DNA of 64,000 nucleotides. Source: Vulcanisaeta distributa JCM 11213. GTDB taxonomy: Archaea; Thermoproteota; Thermoprotei; Thermoproteales; Thermocladiaceae. The notes under the pieces were generated by a model, which did no database searches, was not told the origin of the DNA, and saw only the letters and a program-made list of their open reading frames with translations. How positions within the stretch are numbered: position 1 is the first letter of the stretch; each line of letters opens with the position of its first letter. Both the position numbers and the translations under genes were made by a program. Where the stretch lies: the NCBI GenBank assembly GCA_001316125.1, contig BBCS01000001.1, positions 124,001-188,000 of the forward strand, given 5' to 3'. This document shows positions 51,547 to 61,421 of the stretch, piece after piece.

Positions 51547-51759
51547 ATGGTTAGTAGGGCCGTGATTAGGTATATTGAGGAGTTATTAAACCCGTACTCC
51601 ACCTACTACTCGGATGGGGTGTTAAATAGTGAGGGTATGACATTACTGAGGATAATAGCTAGGGAGGTCCTTAGGGAATACCCAGCCTTAAAACCGAGGT
51701 TTGCTAAGGCCAGGCGTAGGAGGGATTATGAGTATGTATCGAGCTACTTAATGAAGTAA
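51547..51759 (+). CDS. small basic hypothetical protein
   Basis: A 70-residue protein, MVSRAVIRYIEELLNPYSTY through REYPALKPRFAKARRRRDYE. Mostly helical with a very basic stretch near the C-terminus that could bind nucleic acid. Its start lies 27 bases after the DUF4064-like gene, and it may be cotranscribed with it. No family is recognised. Confidence 0.55.
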   Translation: MVSRAVIRYIEELLNPYSTYYSDGVLNSEGMTLLRIIAREVLREYPALKPRFAKARRRRDYEYVSSYLMK

Positions 51760-51930
51760 TTTCCTATCTCTCAGAGCATTCTCAATGAATTTCGCGGATT
51801 TTCTATATATCTCGCTTATTCTAAAATTACGACCCTTAATAATTATCATGGTAATCAGCACCATTAATAATATCGTGGCTAATACTCGCTTATATATCAT
51901 CACAATTCTTTTTAAACCATAACCACTCAT
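51748..51930 (-). CDS. possible small membrane peptide
   Basis: A 60-codon frame with one hydrophobic helix, RVLATILLMVLITMIIIKG, flanked by basic residues, and a charged tail ending RDRKLLH. It overlaps the end of the small basic gene by 12 bases and is divergent from the M28 peptidase gene, with TATA-like sequence just upstream. No similarity is recognised; it may be chance. Confidence 0.3.
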   Translation of the reverse strand: MSGYGLKRIVMIYKRVLATILLMVLITMIIIKGRNFRISEIYRKSAKFIENALRDRKLLH

Positions 51931-51988
51931 ACGACCTCTTTTACCTTATTACGCTATACTTATATTTATCTCCGCATTTAAATTAGCC

Positions 51989-53509
51989 GTGTCTGAATTA
52001 ACAACGGCACTTAGCATTGCTAAGAAGTGCTCATCATACATAGATCTAGTGGGCGGATCCGTTGCTGAGTATGATTTTATAGAGTGGCTATTGAACCAGG
52101 TAGATAATCCGTTATTCTCCTATGAGCTACAGCCTATCAGTGTCCTTGTCTGGAGAGATAGGTTTTCGAGGATTGTGTACGGTAATAATGAGTTTAAAGC
52201 GTTGAGCATGCCACTGGCACTAGGCGGATCTGACAAGGGTAAACTTACCATGGACATAAATGACTCGGAAGGTAAGGTATTACTTACGGATTTTCCTGAG
52301 GATATGGATGATGCGAAGTACATATACATAAAGGCGATGGAGAAGGGCGCTCTAGCGGTCATTTTCAGGGATAAGTACCCTGGTGTTGTTAGGAGAATTG
52401 TGGTCACAGCAACGCCTGATTACTCCTGGGATAGGGCGCCACCGCCTGTTATGCCGGCGCTGACCGTGTCTAAGGAGGTTGGTGATGAGTTAAGTAAGCA
52501 TGTTGGTGAGGAGGTGGAGTTCGTGAGTGATGTGGAGACGAGGTTAAGCACTGGCTATAACCTAATCATTAATCTAGAGGGTGATAAGGAGGAGTCGGTA
52601 ATCCTGGCTGTTCATCATGATCATTGGTTGGCTGGGTACGCGGATAATTGCCTAGGTGTTGGCTTGGGGGGGCGTCAATTCTACTCAATGCGATTAGGGA
52701 GAGGTCATCCATGAAGAGGGGGCTTGTCCTTCATTTCATTTACTGCCGAGGAAGCCGGTAATCCGGGGGGGTTTGCGAGTCTCTATTGGGCTTATGGATC
52801 CACAAGGTATGTAGAGTATCTAAAAAGGAGAAACCTGCTTAATAGTATATATGCTGTGCTTAACCTGGACGTCGTTGGTAGGCAATACGTAATACACACG
52901 AGTGAGGACTTATCAATGCAATTAAGTCAATTAGTTAGTACGCAGTGGGAATTGCCCAAGCCTTACTTCGATTCCCTTAATTTTGAAATGAATGGTATAC
53001 CATCAATGACACTATCAAGCCTTGATTATTATTGGGATGTTTATCACACGGATAAGGACGTTGAGGATAGGGCTAATCAGCAGGATATTGACTCCGCCCT
53101 TAAGGTTACGAATCAGTTGCTTAGTTACTTATTAACCAGTGATTTAACCCCCCCATCACCATACATATCAGTGCTAAATAGGGACATAATAAGCGTGGGT
53201 CTCGGCATAGAGCTCAGGGAAGACTGGGAAACCTACAGACTGGTTAAGTACCTGCTCTCTAAGTACCTGGTTGAGTATAGGCGTGATGGGTCTGTGAAGA
53301 CCATATATACGAATTCGATATTATCCTACGTGAGGAGATTCATAAACATTAACGACATAAGCCAGGTACCACTTAGGGTTGAGGAGATGGGTACTGGCAG
53401 GGTAATCATGGACACAAGCACCATAAGGAATGTTAGGCAATTGAGTCAGTACATATCACAGGTAATAGAGTCGCTGGCTGAGGACATGAGCATAAACCTA
53501 GCCGTTTAA
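51989..53509 (+). CDS. M28-family aminopeptidase-like metallopeptidase, frame broken
   Basis: A zinc peptidase with an N-terminal PA-like insert, about 505 residues. Metal-binding blocks are ILAVHHDHWLAGYADNCLG, SFISFTAEEAGNPG (EE pair) and the C-terminal DVYHTDKDVED; LNLDVVGR is also typical. The start is GTG 51989. The break is at the G7 near 52668 and around 52715 (ILNAIRERSSMKRGLSF expected). No signal peptide is seen, so it is probably cytoplasmic and acts in peptide use. The end overlaps the convergent coaD by 12 bases. Confidence 0.85.
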
Positions 53510-53970
53510 TTCTCTAGTGCCTGTTCTATCTCTTATTAACGTACTAGATATCTTATTGCCAAATCCATCCTTAATTATCGGCACAGCAATAATATACAAT
53601 GGACGTAACCCCCCCCTCTCCCTCCTAAGATTATTGATCTCAATCGCCCTCGGTAACGTCTCTAGGCTAACCACTATGCATCAATTGTTGGGTCAACAAT
53701 TGTTGGGCCGTAAGGGTCATTAATGACGTCAATTATCACATCGCGGTCATTACCACCCAATTCCTTAATCAGGCTCCTTAGATTAAGGAGCCTAATCTTT
53801 AATGGCTTCACCTTATACGCCTTATAAGCCTGGGCGAACTCATCACTAGTTACACCAACAAGCACCTTACGTCCATAATTAAGTGCCGTAAATAGCAATG
53901 CCGTGTGCCCCGTATGGAGTGTATCAAAAGTTCCGCCAACCGCGATCTTTCTGAATTTAAGTCCTTGCAT
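53498..53970 (-). CDS. coaD: archaeal phosphopantetheine adenylyltransferase, frame broken
   Basis: The archaeal-type CoaD, which makes dephospho-CoA from phosphopantetheine and ATP. The nucleotidyltransferase motif is AVGGTFDTLHTGHTALLFTA at residues 10-29, followed by GVTSDEFAQAYKAYKVKPLK. The break is near 53672 (one base lost after ATTGATGC), then AIVVSLETLPRAIEINNLRR and IAVPIIKDGFGNKISSTLIR with the ISST motif, to TAG 53498. A G/C run near 53612 adds a Gly. About 157 residues, normal length. Confidence 0.88.
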
Positions 53971-54155
53971 AGGTTGAGTTAATTAATATGTTAAACAAAA
54001 TGCTTAATAAATCTTGAATTGCGGCTCCTCCGTATTTTCGTGCCTTTGTTCAATTTAATTATTGGCTATATATTTAGTGGACATGGATATATATGGGGGG
54101 GTAGAAAAATAATACTTGAGACTTAGGTTTTTATACCCGGTTATACCTCATATAA

Positions 54156-55154
54156 GTGTCATCAATATATAGGAGGGTTATTAGGATTGGTGAGAAGAGC
54201 ATTGGGATAACACTGCCCAAGCGGTGGCTTGATGTATTGAGTGTTGGCGTTGGTGACGTTGTTGAGATAAGCCTTGTGGGTAAGGTAATCGTTGTAAAAC
54301 CGGTCACGCAGGTTGGCGGTGAGACTAATGAAGTCAGTATATCACTCGGCGGCTCAATCGATGAGACCACCAGGGTAATTATTGCTAGTTACATAGAGGG
54401 TTACGATAATGTGGAGGTCATTGGGCAGAAGGACGTTATTAGGAGGGCGTTCTCAAGTGTTGAGAAGAAGTTACCTGGGTCGCTCATGCTTGAGGGTGAT
54501 GGTAGCGTACTGATTAAGGTCGCCACTAGCGAGACTAACGTTGATCTTAATGAGGTGATTAACAGTATGGCTAATATCCTGAACTCCATGTTTAGTAAGT
54601 TCATTGATTACTTAGAATTAAATAAGGAGGATTTGTTAAGGGAGGTTCTTGAACTTGATGATCAAATGGATAAGCTGTACTTCCTTGCGTTAAGGACGAT
54701 AAAGAAGTTATCCTTTAGGGACCCGAAGAGGGCTATTGACGATACAATTGTCGTGAAGAACCTGGAGCATGCAGCGGATGCCCTGGATAGGCTATCCAAC
54801 GCATTCATGAGGGTGCAGGCAACTCAGTGTAGGCGTGAGATAGGTGAGAAGCTTAAGGATGTGTGGACATACATAATGAGGGCCGTATACTCATACCTGG
54901 ATAACAACATTAATAATGCGTTGAAGGTATTGCTCGATAGGGAGCGCATGCTTAACAACATGCTTGAACTAGCCAACATGGGGGGGTGTACGGGGGGGCT
55001 AAGTGGGTTATTAACGGCCTCAATACATGAGGGGGGGCAGTTAATAGTTGCATTGGCCGCTGACATAGCCGAGGCAGCCTTTAGTAGGCATGTTAGGAGT
55101 ATTGCGAAGCCTGCGAAGATCATAACGGGTGAGGAGTTAAATAATGAGGAGTGA
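54156..55154 (+). CDS. AbrB-PhoU fusion phosphate-signalling regulator
   Basis: An intact 332-residue protein. The N-terminal AbrB/SpoVT-like domain is RRVIRIGEKSIGITLPKRWL followed by VGVGDVVEISLVGKVIVVKP; the C-terminal part (from about residue 125) has two PhoU-like helical repeats with DDQMDKLYFLALRTIKK and NLEHAADALDRLSNAFMR. This arrangement is the archaeal PhoU regulator type. It probably regulates phosphate uptake, but no pst genes are in the window. G7 runs near 54980, 54990 and 55031 stay in frame and likely add Gly. Confidence 0.88.
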   Translation: MSSIYRRVIRIGEKSIGITLPKRWLDVLSVGVGDVVEISLVGKVIVVKPVTQVGGETNEVSISLGGSIDETTRVIIASYIEGYDNVEVIGQKDVIRRAFSSVEKKLPGSLMLEGDGSVLIKVATSETNVDLNEVINSMANILNSMFSKFIDYLELNKEDLLREVLELDDQMDKLYFLALRTIKKLSFRDPKRAIDDTIVVKNLEHAADALDRLSNAFMRVQATQCRREIGEKLKDVWTYIMRAVYSYLDNNINNALKVLLDRERMLNNMLELANMGGCTGGLSGLLTASIHEGGQLIVALAADIAEAAFSRHVRSIAKPAKIITGEELNNEE

Positions 55155-55195
55155 GATTTATAGGGCTTTATGATGAGCACGTCGGTAGCTGACTA

Positions 55196-55842
55196 ATGAG
55201 GATGGTCAGAGGTGCTGATATACGTAGACTTCGAGACCTTGAACTACTTATTCAGGGCATACCAGGTTATAAATCGCCTAAGTTAAACCTTGAGCAGTAC
55301 ATAACCGATGCGAATATAGTCGCCGTGGCCATTTGGGACGCGTATATGAGGAATTACCTAACAAACGCGAGGGTGCTTGACCTCGGTTGCGGTACTGGTA
55401 GGTTCGCAATAGCCGCGGCGCTCATGGGCGCTAGGCAGGTAATATGTATAGACATAGACCCCCCCGAAGCCCTAGCCATAGCTAAGGAGTCAGCCAGCGA
55501 ATACGGCTTAAGTAATATTGATTTCATCACAAATGATGTCAGGAATATGACTATTGTGGGCAAATTCAACGTGGTATTCCAAAATCCACCTTCGGAATAC
55601 AGTCAGAGAGAGGTCTTGATGTGAAGTTCCTAACTGCAGCAATAAACCACAGTAACATGATATACACAATACATAAACTAAGCACCCTAGACTACATAAA
55701 CAACAAAGTCAACTCACTGGGATGCGTAATGAGCATACTTGATAAAGTAACAATAACAATACCACTCATGTACAAACACCACAGAAAAAGAAAATACAAA
55801 ACCAAAGCATTCCTCGCACGAATAGAATGCCCAGGAAGATAA
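55196..55842 (+). CDS. METTL5-like RNA/DNA adenine methyltransferase, frame broken
   Basis: A small class I SAM methyltransferase of the archaeal METTL5 family, about 215 residues. Motif I is VLDLGCGTGRFAIAAALMGA, then CIDIDPPEALAIAKESA and the catalytic NPPF, which appears as NPPS because one C is missing near 55590; corrected it reads FQNPPFGIQSERGLDVKF. The C-terminal part is ILDKVTITIPLMYKHHRKRK. METTL5 proteins methylate adenine in small-subunit rRNA in eukaryotes; the archaeal target is inferred. Confidence 0.85.
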
Positions 55843-55860
55843 CAAATTGCATTCAATCGC

Positions 55861-57030
55861 TTATAACTCTATTCCAGCAATACGCTTCAACTTACTCCAT
55901 TTATCGAAGTTCAATACTTCAGGTGTATTAAATAATACGGTAATTAAAGGCGGTATGGCATCAATCATCATTTTTGCCAATTTAATTGCGCTCTTACCCC
56001 TAATTTGTATTTGAACTTCGTTCTTTGTATTAATTATTTTCCAATTAATTCCAAGCTCCTTTAGCCTATTGAGTATGTCTTCCCATTTCTTAAATTCATT
56101 AGCACCAATCGATAACCTAATCATAGGTCTAACAGAACCATTATCACGTCTCTCAAACGTAATATCACCATCGCCAAATACAACCGTGATCATGAACCTT
56201 AAAAATTGTATTTTACTAAATTTTCTAATAATACTAAAAGCCATGTATTTATTTGAGAAATGTTCAAGGGCGATTAGGTGCCACATAATTGTCACATCAT
56301 CCTTATTAATATTAACAGCGTCAATCCGTAGATGATGTTCACCAGGATATAACAAGCACCAAAGCACTAATTGCCAAATACGTGACGTGCTCATACTCGG
56401 CTTACTATTATGGATGCCCTCATCAGTTATTGAAAACCCTAATCTTAATGGTTCTAATGTCTCCTTATATTCTTCATCATCTATGGCCTCCTTAAATACA
56501 CTAGGTATTACTTCCTTAAAGCCTTTTAATCCCTTGAGTATTAATTGTGCTACAATTTTATTCCTATTGCCTATTCTATTAGCCTTTAATTCTATATGCT
56601 CTTCATAAATATATGCTGATAATGTATTCTTTCCTTTACTTACTATTACCTTCACCTTACCATTTTCTAAGTCATTAATTAACTCTTTAATCTCTTTACC
56701 AATAATGACCCAATATGCCTTTAATTCCCTATTAATATGATTTAATAACGTATTAAGAATTTCCCTAACAATTTTAATTAACTCTTTAGGATACTTATTC
56801 TCAGATTGTTTTAGCTCCTTATTAGCGATTTCTATAATTTTTATATAAGTGTTATCAATCCATTGTGTATCCCAAATCCTTTGATAAATTAAACGTTTAA
56901 GCACTTCATTTAATATTTCAATAACTTCATGCCTAATATTCTCATCAATTATACGTTCTTTTGGTAAGCACTTCTTACCTCGTCTACATTTACCCCAATA
57001 TATTTCAATTAGCTCTGAAACTTTAACCAT
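55861..57030 (-). CDS. PaRep2b-like protein, probably mobile
   Basis: An intact 389-residue protein rich in Lys, Ile and Asn, clearly more AT-rich than its neighbours and without any long G run. Its C-terminal region, MITVVFGDGDITFERRDNGS and VRPMIRLSIGANEFKKWEDI, resembles PaRep2b proteins of Thermoproteales; the GDGD pattern also recalls LAGLIDADG-type folds, but two LAGLIDADG motifs are not visible. It lies between the methyltransferase gene and tRNA-Leu, a common place for integration. Transfer is inferred from composition and position. Confidence 0.55.
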   Translation of the reverse strand: MVKVSELIEIYWGKCRRGKKCLPKERIIDENIRHEVIEILNEVLKRLIYQRIWDTQWIDNTYIKIIEIANKELKQSENKYPKELIKIVREILNTLLNHINRELKAYWVIIGKEIKELINDLENGKVKVIVSKGKNTLSAYIYEEHIELKANRIGNRNKIVAQLILKGLKGFKEVIPSVFKEAIDDEEYKETLEPLRLGFSITDEGIHNSKPSMSTSRIWQLVLWCLLYPGEHHLRIDAVNINKDDVTIMWHLIALEHFSNKYMAFSIIRKFSKIQFLRFMITVVFGDGDITFERRDNGSVRPMIRLSIGANEFKKWEDILNRLKELGINWKIINTKNEVQIQIRGKSAIKLAKMMIDAIPPLITVLFNTPEVLNFDKWSKLKRIAGIEL

Positions 57031-57190
57031 TAATTCTCATTAATTATCTTATCTATTTGATTAATAAATTACTTTCAGAACCAGAGTGGAAAGTAATTTA
57101 ATAAATAATACATGAGAATCAGATTCTATACGGAATAGACGGGTCATTAACAAATAAAAGCTTAAAAATTAACAAAAATACATCAATCCT

Positions 57191-57304
57191 GCGGGGGGGT
57201 GCCCGAGCCAGGTCAAAGGGGGGGACGGGCTCAGATGTGCGTTTTGCACATGGGAATCCCGTTGGCGAAGGCCTGCGTGGGTTCGAATCCCACCCCCCGC
57301 ACCA
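57191..57304 (+). tRNA. tRNA-Leu (anticodon CAG) with intron
   Basis: The acceptor 3' half is CCCCCGC with A discriminator and an encoded CCA, and the T arm is GTGGG TTCGAAT CCCAC. The anticodon stem ACGGG/CCCGT holds CTCAGA, then a 21-base intron (57257-57277, hairpin TGTGC/GCACA), then T of the loop; the splice site is at the canonical 37/38 position. The 5' acceptor run has seven G where pairing needs five, and the D arm has seven where four are expected. The 3' C6 run is correct as paired. Confidence 0.92.
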
Positions 57305-57361
57305 GAAACTGAATCTCTGACTTGGTTTTGAGTGGCGTATTTCTTAAATGAGACTGGGTAA

Positions 57362-57751
57362 TTATTGGTTTGGTATTTTGGATTTGGATGACGCTGGCGG
57401 GGGGGTTTGCTGATAGTTGATGAGCCTCACCTTTACGGAGACCCTTTCAAGGTGATGTGTCTTTTCGGGGGGGAGCTGAGCTTTGATGATCAATCCCGTC
57501 GCTGAATTAACCATTACATAACCTGACCACGTGTTTATTCCTAGTAATTTCACTTTTTTCGGTCATGACATGGTATAATTAATACCATCGTCACTGTAGT
57601 TCTCCATAATCTTCGGATTCACGGTATTATTAATACTATTTACCACCTTGTACTTTTCATTATGGTTTATGTTGCTTAATTGATGAATCAATATCACAGC
57701 TATTACTAGTAACGATGCAATTATTAACACAGCAATTATTTTAAAATCCAT
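57362..57751 (-). pseudogene. small anchored extracytoplasmic protein with in-frame TGA
   Basis: ATG 57751 starts MDFKIIAVLIIASLLVIAVI, a membrane anchor, followed by a polar region to a TGA at 57563. The same frame then stays open as VKLLGINTWSGYVMVNSATG and THHLERVSVKVRLINYQQTP to a stop at 57362. The two parts together (about 129 codons) look like one anchored protein interrupted by one stop. It could be a premature stop, two compensating errors, or two genes. Function unknown. Confidence 0.45.
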
Positions 57752-57844
57752 AGTTTTTACCCAATATGCACTTACTTAAATAATCAACGTATCGTAATGA
57801 CAAGCCCTGCAACTACCTGAGTAAGGCTTATTTATCGCATTGCT

Positions 57845-57940
57845 TTTAGAGCAATGGTTCCCCGCGCCGATAAGACCCGCGGAATCGCGGGCCCGTGAGT
57901 CGGTATCCGTCGGGTCATGGGGGGGCTCCCCCCAGCACAA
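57845..57940 (+). ncRNA. candidate structured RNA with K-turn-like element
   Basis: A GC-rich segment in AT-rich surroundings between two minus-strand genes. An outer helix GCCGAT/GTCGGT encloses a perfect inner hairpin CCCGCG-GAAT-CGCGGG; the internal loop strands are AAGA and CCCGTGA, which contain the GA/TGA pairs of a kink-turn. A second hairpin (G7..C6) follows and ends in AGCACA, recalling the ACA box of H/ACA guide RNAs. Strand and ends are uncertain, and the family is not proven. It could also act as a 3' end of the aminotransferase transcript. Confidence 0.35.
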
Positions 57941-58963
57941 TCATCTTCGGCATTTCTCACGAATTACGTTAATTATTATCTTCATGGCCTTCTCAAAGTC
58001 ATCCTTATTAATTGATCCTAAACCAATCCTAACGCCATCATCCTACCAAAGTACTGCCCGGGTACTGTTAGGACATTCCTACTCAGTAATTCATTGGCGA
58101 GCGAGCTCCCTGTAATATCTTCGCACATAACCCTCATGTAGAATATGGGCATGTACTCCGTGTAACTAATATCGACGTAATCCTTTATTTCATGTATCAT
58201 CCTCCTCATCGCATCTACATTCGGAATTATTATACTCAGATTCCTCTCCCTAACCCAGCCCTATTCCTAATGAGTATTGAGGCATACCTAAGGTTAAGGT
58301 CAATAACAAGCGGGCTCACCAGGTCAATTATCCCGTTAATTTCCCTTATCACGTTATCATCACCAACCACCCAACCAACCTTGAGCTCTCTCATTGTGTA
58401 AAACTTAGATGTGCTAAAGGTAAAGACCACATTCTCCATGGGTAGGTCCCTGAGATTATTCTCCACGAACTCCAGGAATATCGAGTCAATAACGGCATAA
58501 GCACCCCCCCTCCTTCTCAATTCATCACTTAACTCCCAAAGCAACTTCCTATCAAGGAATACGCCAAGTGGATTATTAGGATTTGAGAAAAGAAGGGCTG
58601 AGCCTTCTCAACGTGATTAAGTAATTCCGTCAATGACTCACTAATTCTCAACTCAGTTTGCCTTAAACGTAGGAACCTTGGTAATACCCTTATTGGTTCA
58701 TACTCGGGTATCACGGTGGTTACCTTCTCAATCAATCCTAATTCTCTCAATGCCGTCAATGCAGCGAAGTTGCCTTCCTGCGTACCATGAGTAATCGCTA
58801 AATTCCTCTTATCAACACCATAAACACTCATTAAATCCTCAATGAAATTACCAGCCTCACCAAGCCTTACTACATCATCCAGTGGTATAGGCATAACGCC
58901 ACTACTCGACACGTCATACCTCGCCTTATGGGCTCGCAACCACGTGAAGTGACCTATTTCCAC
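57941..58963 (-). CDS. class I/II PLP aminotransferase, frame broken
   Basis: A fold-type I aminotransferase of about 340 residues. The N-terminus is MEIGHFTWLRAHKARYDVSS; the middle has ITHGTQEGNFAALTALRELG, then SNPNNPLGVF (restored near 58580), and the PLP-lysine region TFSTSKFYTMRELKVGWVVG. The C-terminal domain ends with FGRDGVRIGLGSINKDDFEK after frame changes near 58235 and 58035. Pieces are 58529-58963, 58236-58544, 58018-58230 and 57941-58035. The substrate is unknown. The upstream gap to glpK is 82 bases and divergent. Confidence 0.82.
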
Positions 58964-59045
58964 GGTTTAAACGATAGCGCCTCATTATTTATTAATAATA
59001 CCCACCTCAGGTAAATCTAAAATACCGTGCATTAATTGTTAAGTT

Positions 59046-60671
59046 ATGGCGCACGAGAAGGAGTTTATCCTCGTTATTGACCAGGGAACCACTGGTACGA
59101 GGGCTGTATTGATTTCGAGGAATGGCTTAATAATGGGGGGGTATGCATATCATGAGCACACGCAGATTTATCCTAGGCCTGCGTGGGTTGAGCATAACCC
59201 ACTGGAGATTTGGGAGAAGACTAAGCTCGTGATTAAGGAGGTCCTTGAGTATACTAGGGTTGATCCGAGGGAAATAGCGGCTATTGGAGTTACTAATCAG
59301 CGTGAGACCACAGTTATTTGGGATCCGAGGAATGGTCAACCGGTCTATAACGCCATTGTTTGGCAGGACAGAAGAACATCATCTATGGTTGATTACCTGA
59401 AGCAGAATTACCTGGGTGTGATTCAGGAGAGGACAGGCCTCGTTCCAGACGCCTATTTCTCTGGGTCAAAGATTTGGTGGCTCCTTGATAATGTACCAGG
59501 GCTCAGGGATAGGGCTAGGAAAGGTGAGGTGGTCTTTGGCACTATCGATACCTGGTTAATTTGGAACCTAACCAGGGGGGGTAATAAGGACGTGCTAACG
59601 CCCGAGAGGGGGGGTGGCGCCCACGTCACTGACTACAGTAATGCGTCTAGGACCATGATATTCAATATTCACAGGCTTGACTGGATGATGAGCTGCTTGA
59701 GATTGAGGGTAAGATACCCAGGGACATACTACCCTTACCAAGGCCATCAAGTGATAGGAGGGTATACGGCTATACAGGCCTGAAGTTTCCCAACTACTTG
59801 GTGGCGTAAGTATCCCAGTCTGTGGTGATGCTGGTGATCAGCAAGCGGCATTGTTTGGGCAGGTTGGTTTCGATGTTGGTGAGGTTAAGTCAACATACGG
59901 TACTGGGAATTTCATACTAATGAATATTGGGGGGGACACACCAGTAAGATCTAAGGCAAATCTATTAACCACTATTTACTACTCCATTGAGGAGGGCAAG
60001 GCTAAGTACGCACTTGAGGGTAGCATATTTATCACTGGGGGGGCTGCTGTGCAGTGGTTGAGGGATGGCCTTAAGATAATAGAGGTTTCCGACGAGATAG
60101 AGCATTGGCCGCATCAGCTAACGATACAGGCGGTGTTTACTTCGTGCCAGCCTTCACGGGGGGGCTCGGTGCGCCGTATTGGGATCAGTATGCCCGTGGG
60201 CTTATAATAGGCATTACACGTGGTACAGAGAGAAAGCACATTGCCAGGGCTGTCCTTGAGGCGATAGCGTACCTAAACAGGGATGTTCTTGAGGCCATGA
60301 TGAGTGATACGGGGGGGATTAGGATACCTAGGATTAAGGTTGATGGCGGTGCTGCTAGGAATAACTTCCTAATGCAGTTCCAAGCTGACATAACGGGTAT
60401 TGAAGTCTGGAGGCCGGTGATCTTTGAAACAACATCGCTAGGCGCAGGCTATCTAGCAGGTTTAGCAGTTGGTCTTTGGAAGAGTTTAGATGAAATTGCC
60501 AGGAACTGGAAATTGGACAGGGTATTTAAGCCAAGGATGGACTTGGAAACGAGGGAGCGTTTATATAGGGGTTGGAGGGCAGCCGTACAAAGAGCCTTGG
60601 GCTGGGCTAGGGAAGTACCATGGCTTATGGGTTATGATTTTGGGAATAAATTTAATTTTTTAATGATTTAG
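59046..60671 (+). CDS. glpK: glycerol kinase, frame broken
   Basis: Phosphorylates glycerol to sn-glycerol 3-phosphate. It begins with the FGGY-family ATP-binding start [20 protein letters not shown]; further blocks are [58 protein letters not shown] and [20 protein letters not shown]. Breaks lie around 59685-59790 and near 60105. G7 runs at 59574, 59610, 59929, 60036, 60158 and 60311 mostly add extra Gly. About 530 residues, slightly over the usual 500 because of these. First gene of a glycerol/lipid catabolic run. Confidence 0.93.
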
Positions 60672-60685
60672 TAATTAGTTAAGGA

Positions 60686-61418
60686 ATGGTTCTCGTATAT
60701 GGACATAGGGGTGCCATGGGCTATGCCCCCCCTGAGAATACATTGCCCTCGTTTAGGATGGCAATTGATATGGGTGTTGATGGCGTTGAGCTTGATGTTC
60801 ACATGACTAGGGATGGGGGGGAGGTAGTTGTCATTCACGACTTCACTGTTGATAGGACGACAAATGGTAGGGGGGGTTTTATTAAGGACTTGACTCTGGC
60901 TGAGATTAAGAAGCTTGATGCCGGTGCACGGTTTGGCGGTAAGTGGCGTGGTGTTGCTGTTCCAACGCTTGAGGAGGTATTTAGGGAGTTTAGTAGGAGG
61001 ATTAAGTATAAGGTTGAGATTAAGCGTGGTAGTGATTATTACCCTGGCATTGAGAGGAGGGTTGTCGAGTTGATTAGGAGGTATGGCGTGGATGCCAGGT
61101 TATTTCCTTTGACTTTGACGCCCTGAGTAATGTTAGGGCTATTGATAAGGACATAGAGATTGGCATAATATTTATTGGCAGGATTTCCTGGTTCATCGAC
61201 ATTGCCAAGAAGTTGAATGCGCAGTGGCTTCATGCGTCTCGCGACCTAATTGACGAGAGAGGTATTGAGATGGCGCATAGGCTTGGTTGAAGGTCGGTGC
61301 CTGGACTGTGAATGATGAGGAGGAGGCGAGGCGCCTCGTTGATATGGGCGTTGATGACATTACGAGTAACTACCCAGACAGGATTTTACGTGTTGTTAAG
61401 ACCGGTAAGGTGATTTAG
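60686..61418 (+). CDS. glycerophosphodiester phosphodiesterase, frame broken
   Basis: Hydrolyses glycerophosphodiesters to glycerol 3-phosphate and an alcohol. The catalytic pattern is clear: YGHRGAMGYAPPENTLPSF (HRG and PEN), VDGVELDVHMTRDGG (ELD) and VIHDFTVDRTTNG (HD). The C-terminal barrel part, after a break near 61115, reads IGIIFIGRISWFIDIAKKLN and VGAWTVNDEEEARRLVDMGV. A second break is near 61285. About 240 residues, the common length. It follows glpK by 14 bases and feeds the next enzyme. Confidence 0.9.
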
Positions 61419-61421
61419 CAC

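Noticed and set aside
53517..53723. Plus-strand frame between the M28 peptidase and coaD
   Set aside because: The minus strand here encodes the conserved C-terminal half of CoaD with its ISSTLIR motif; the plus frame is its shadow.
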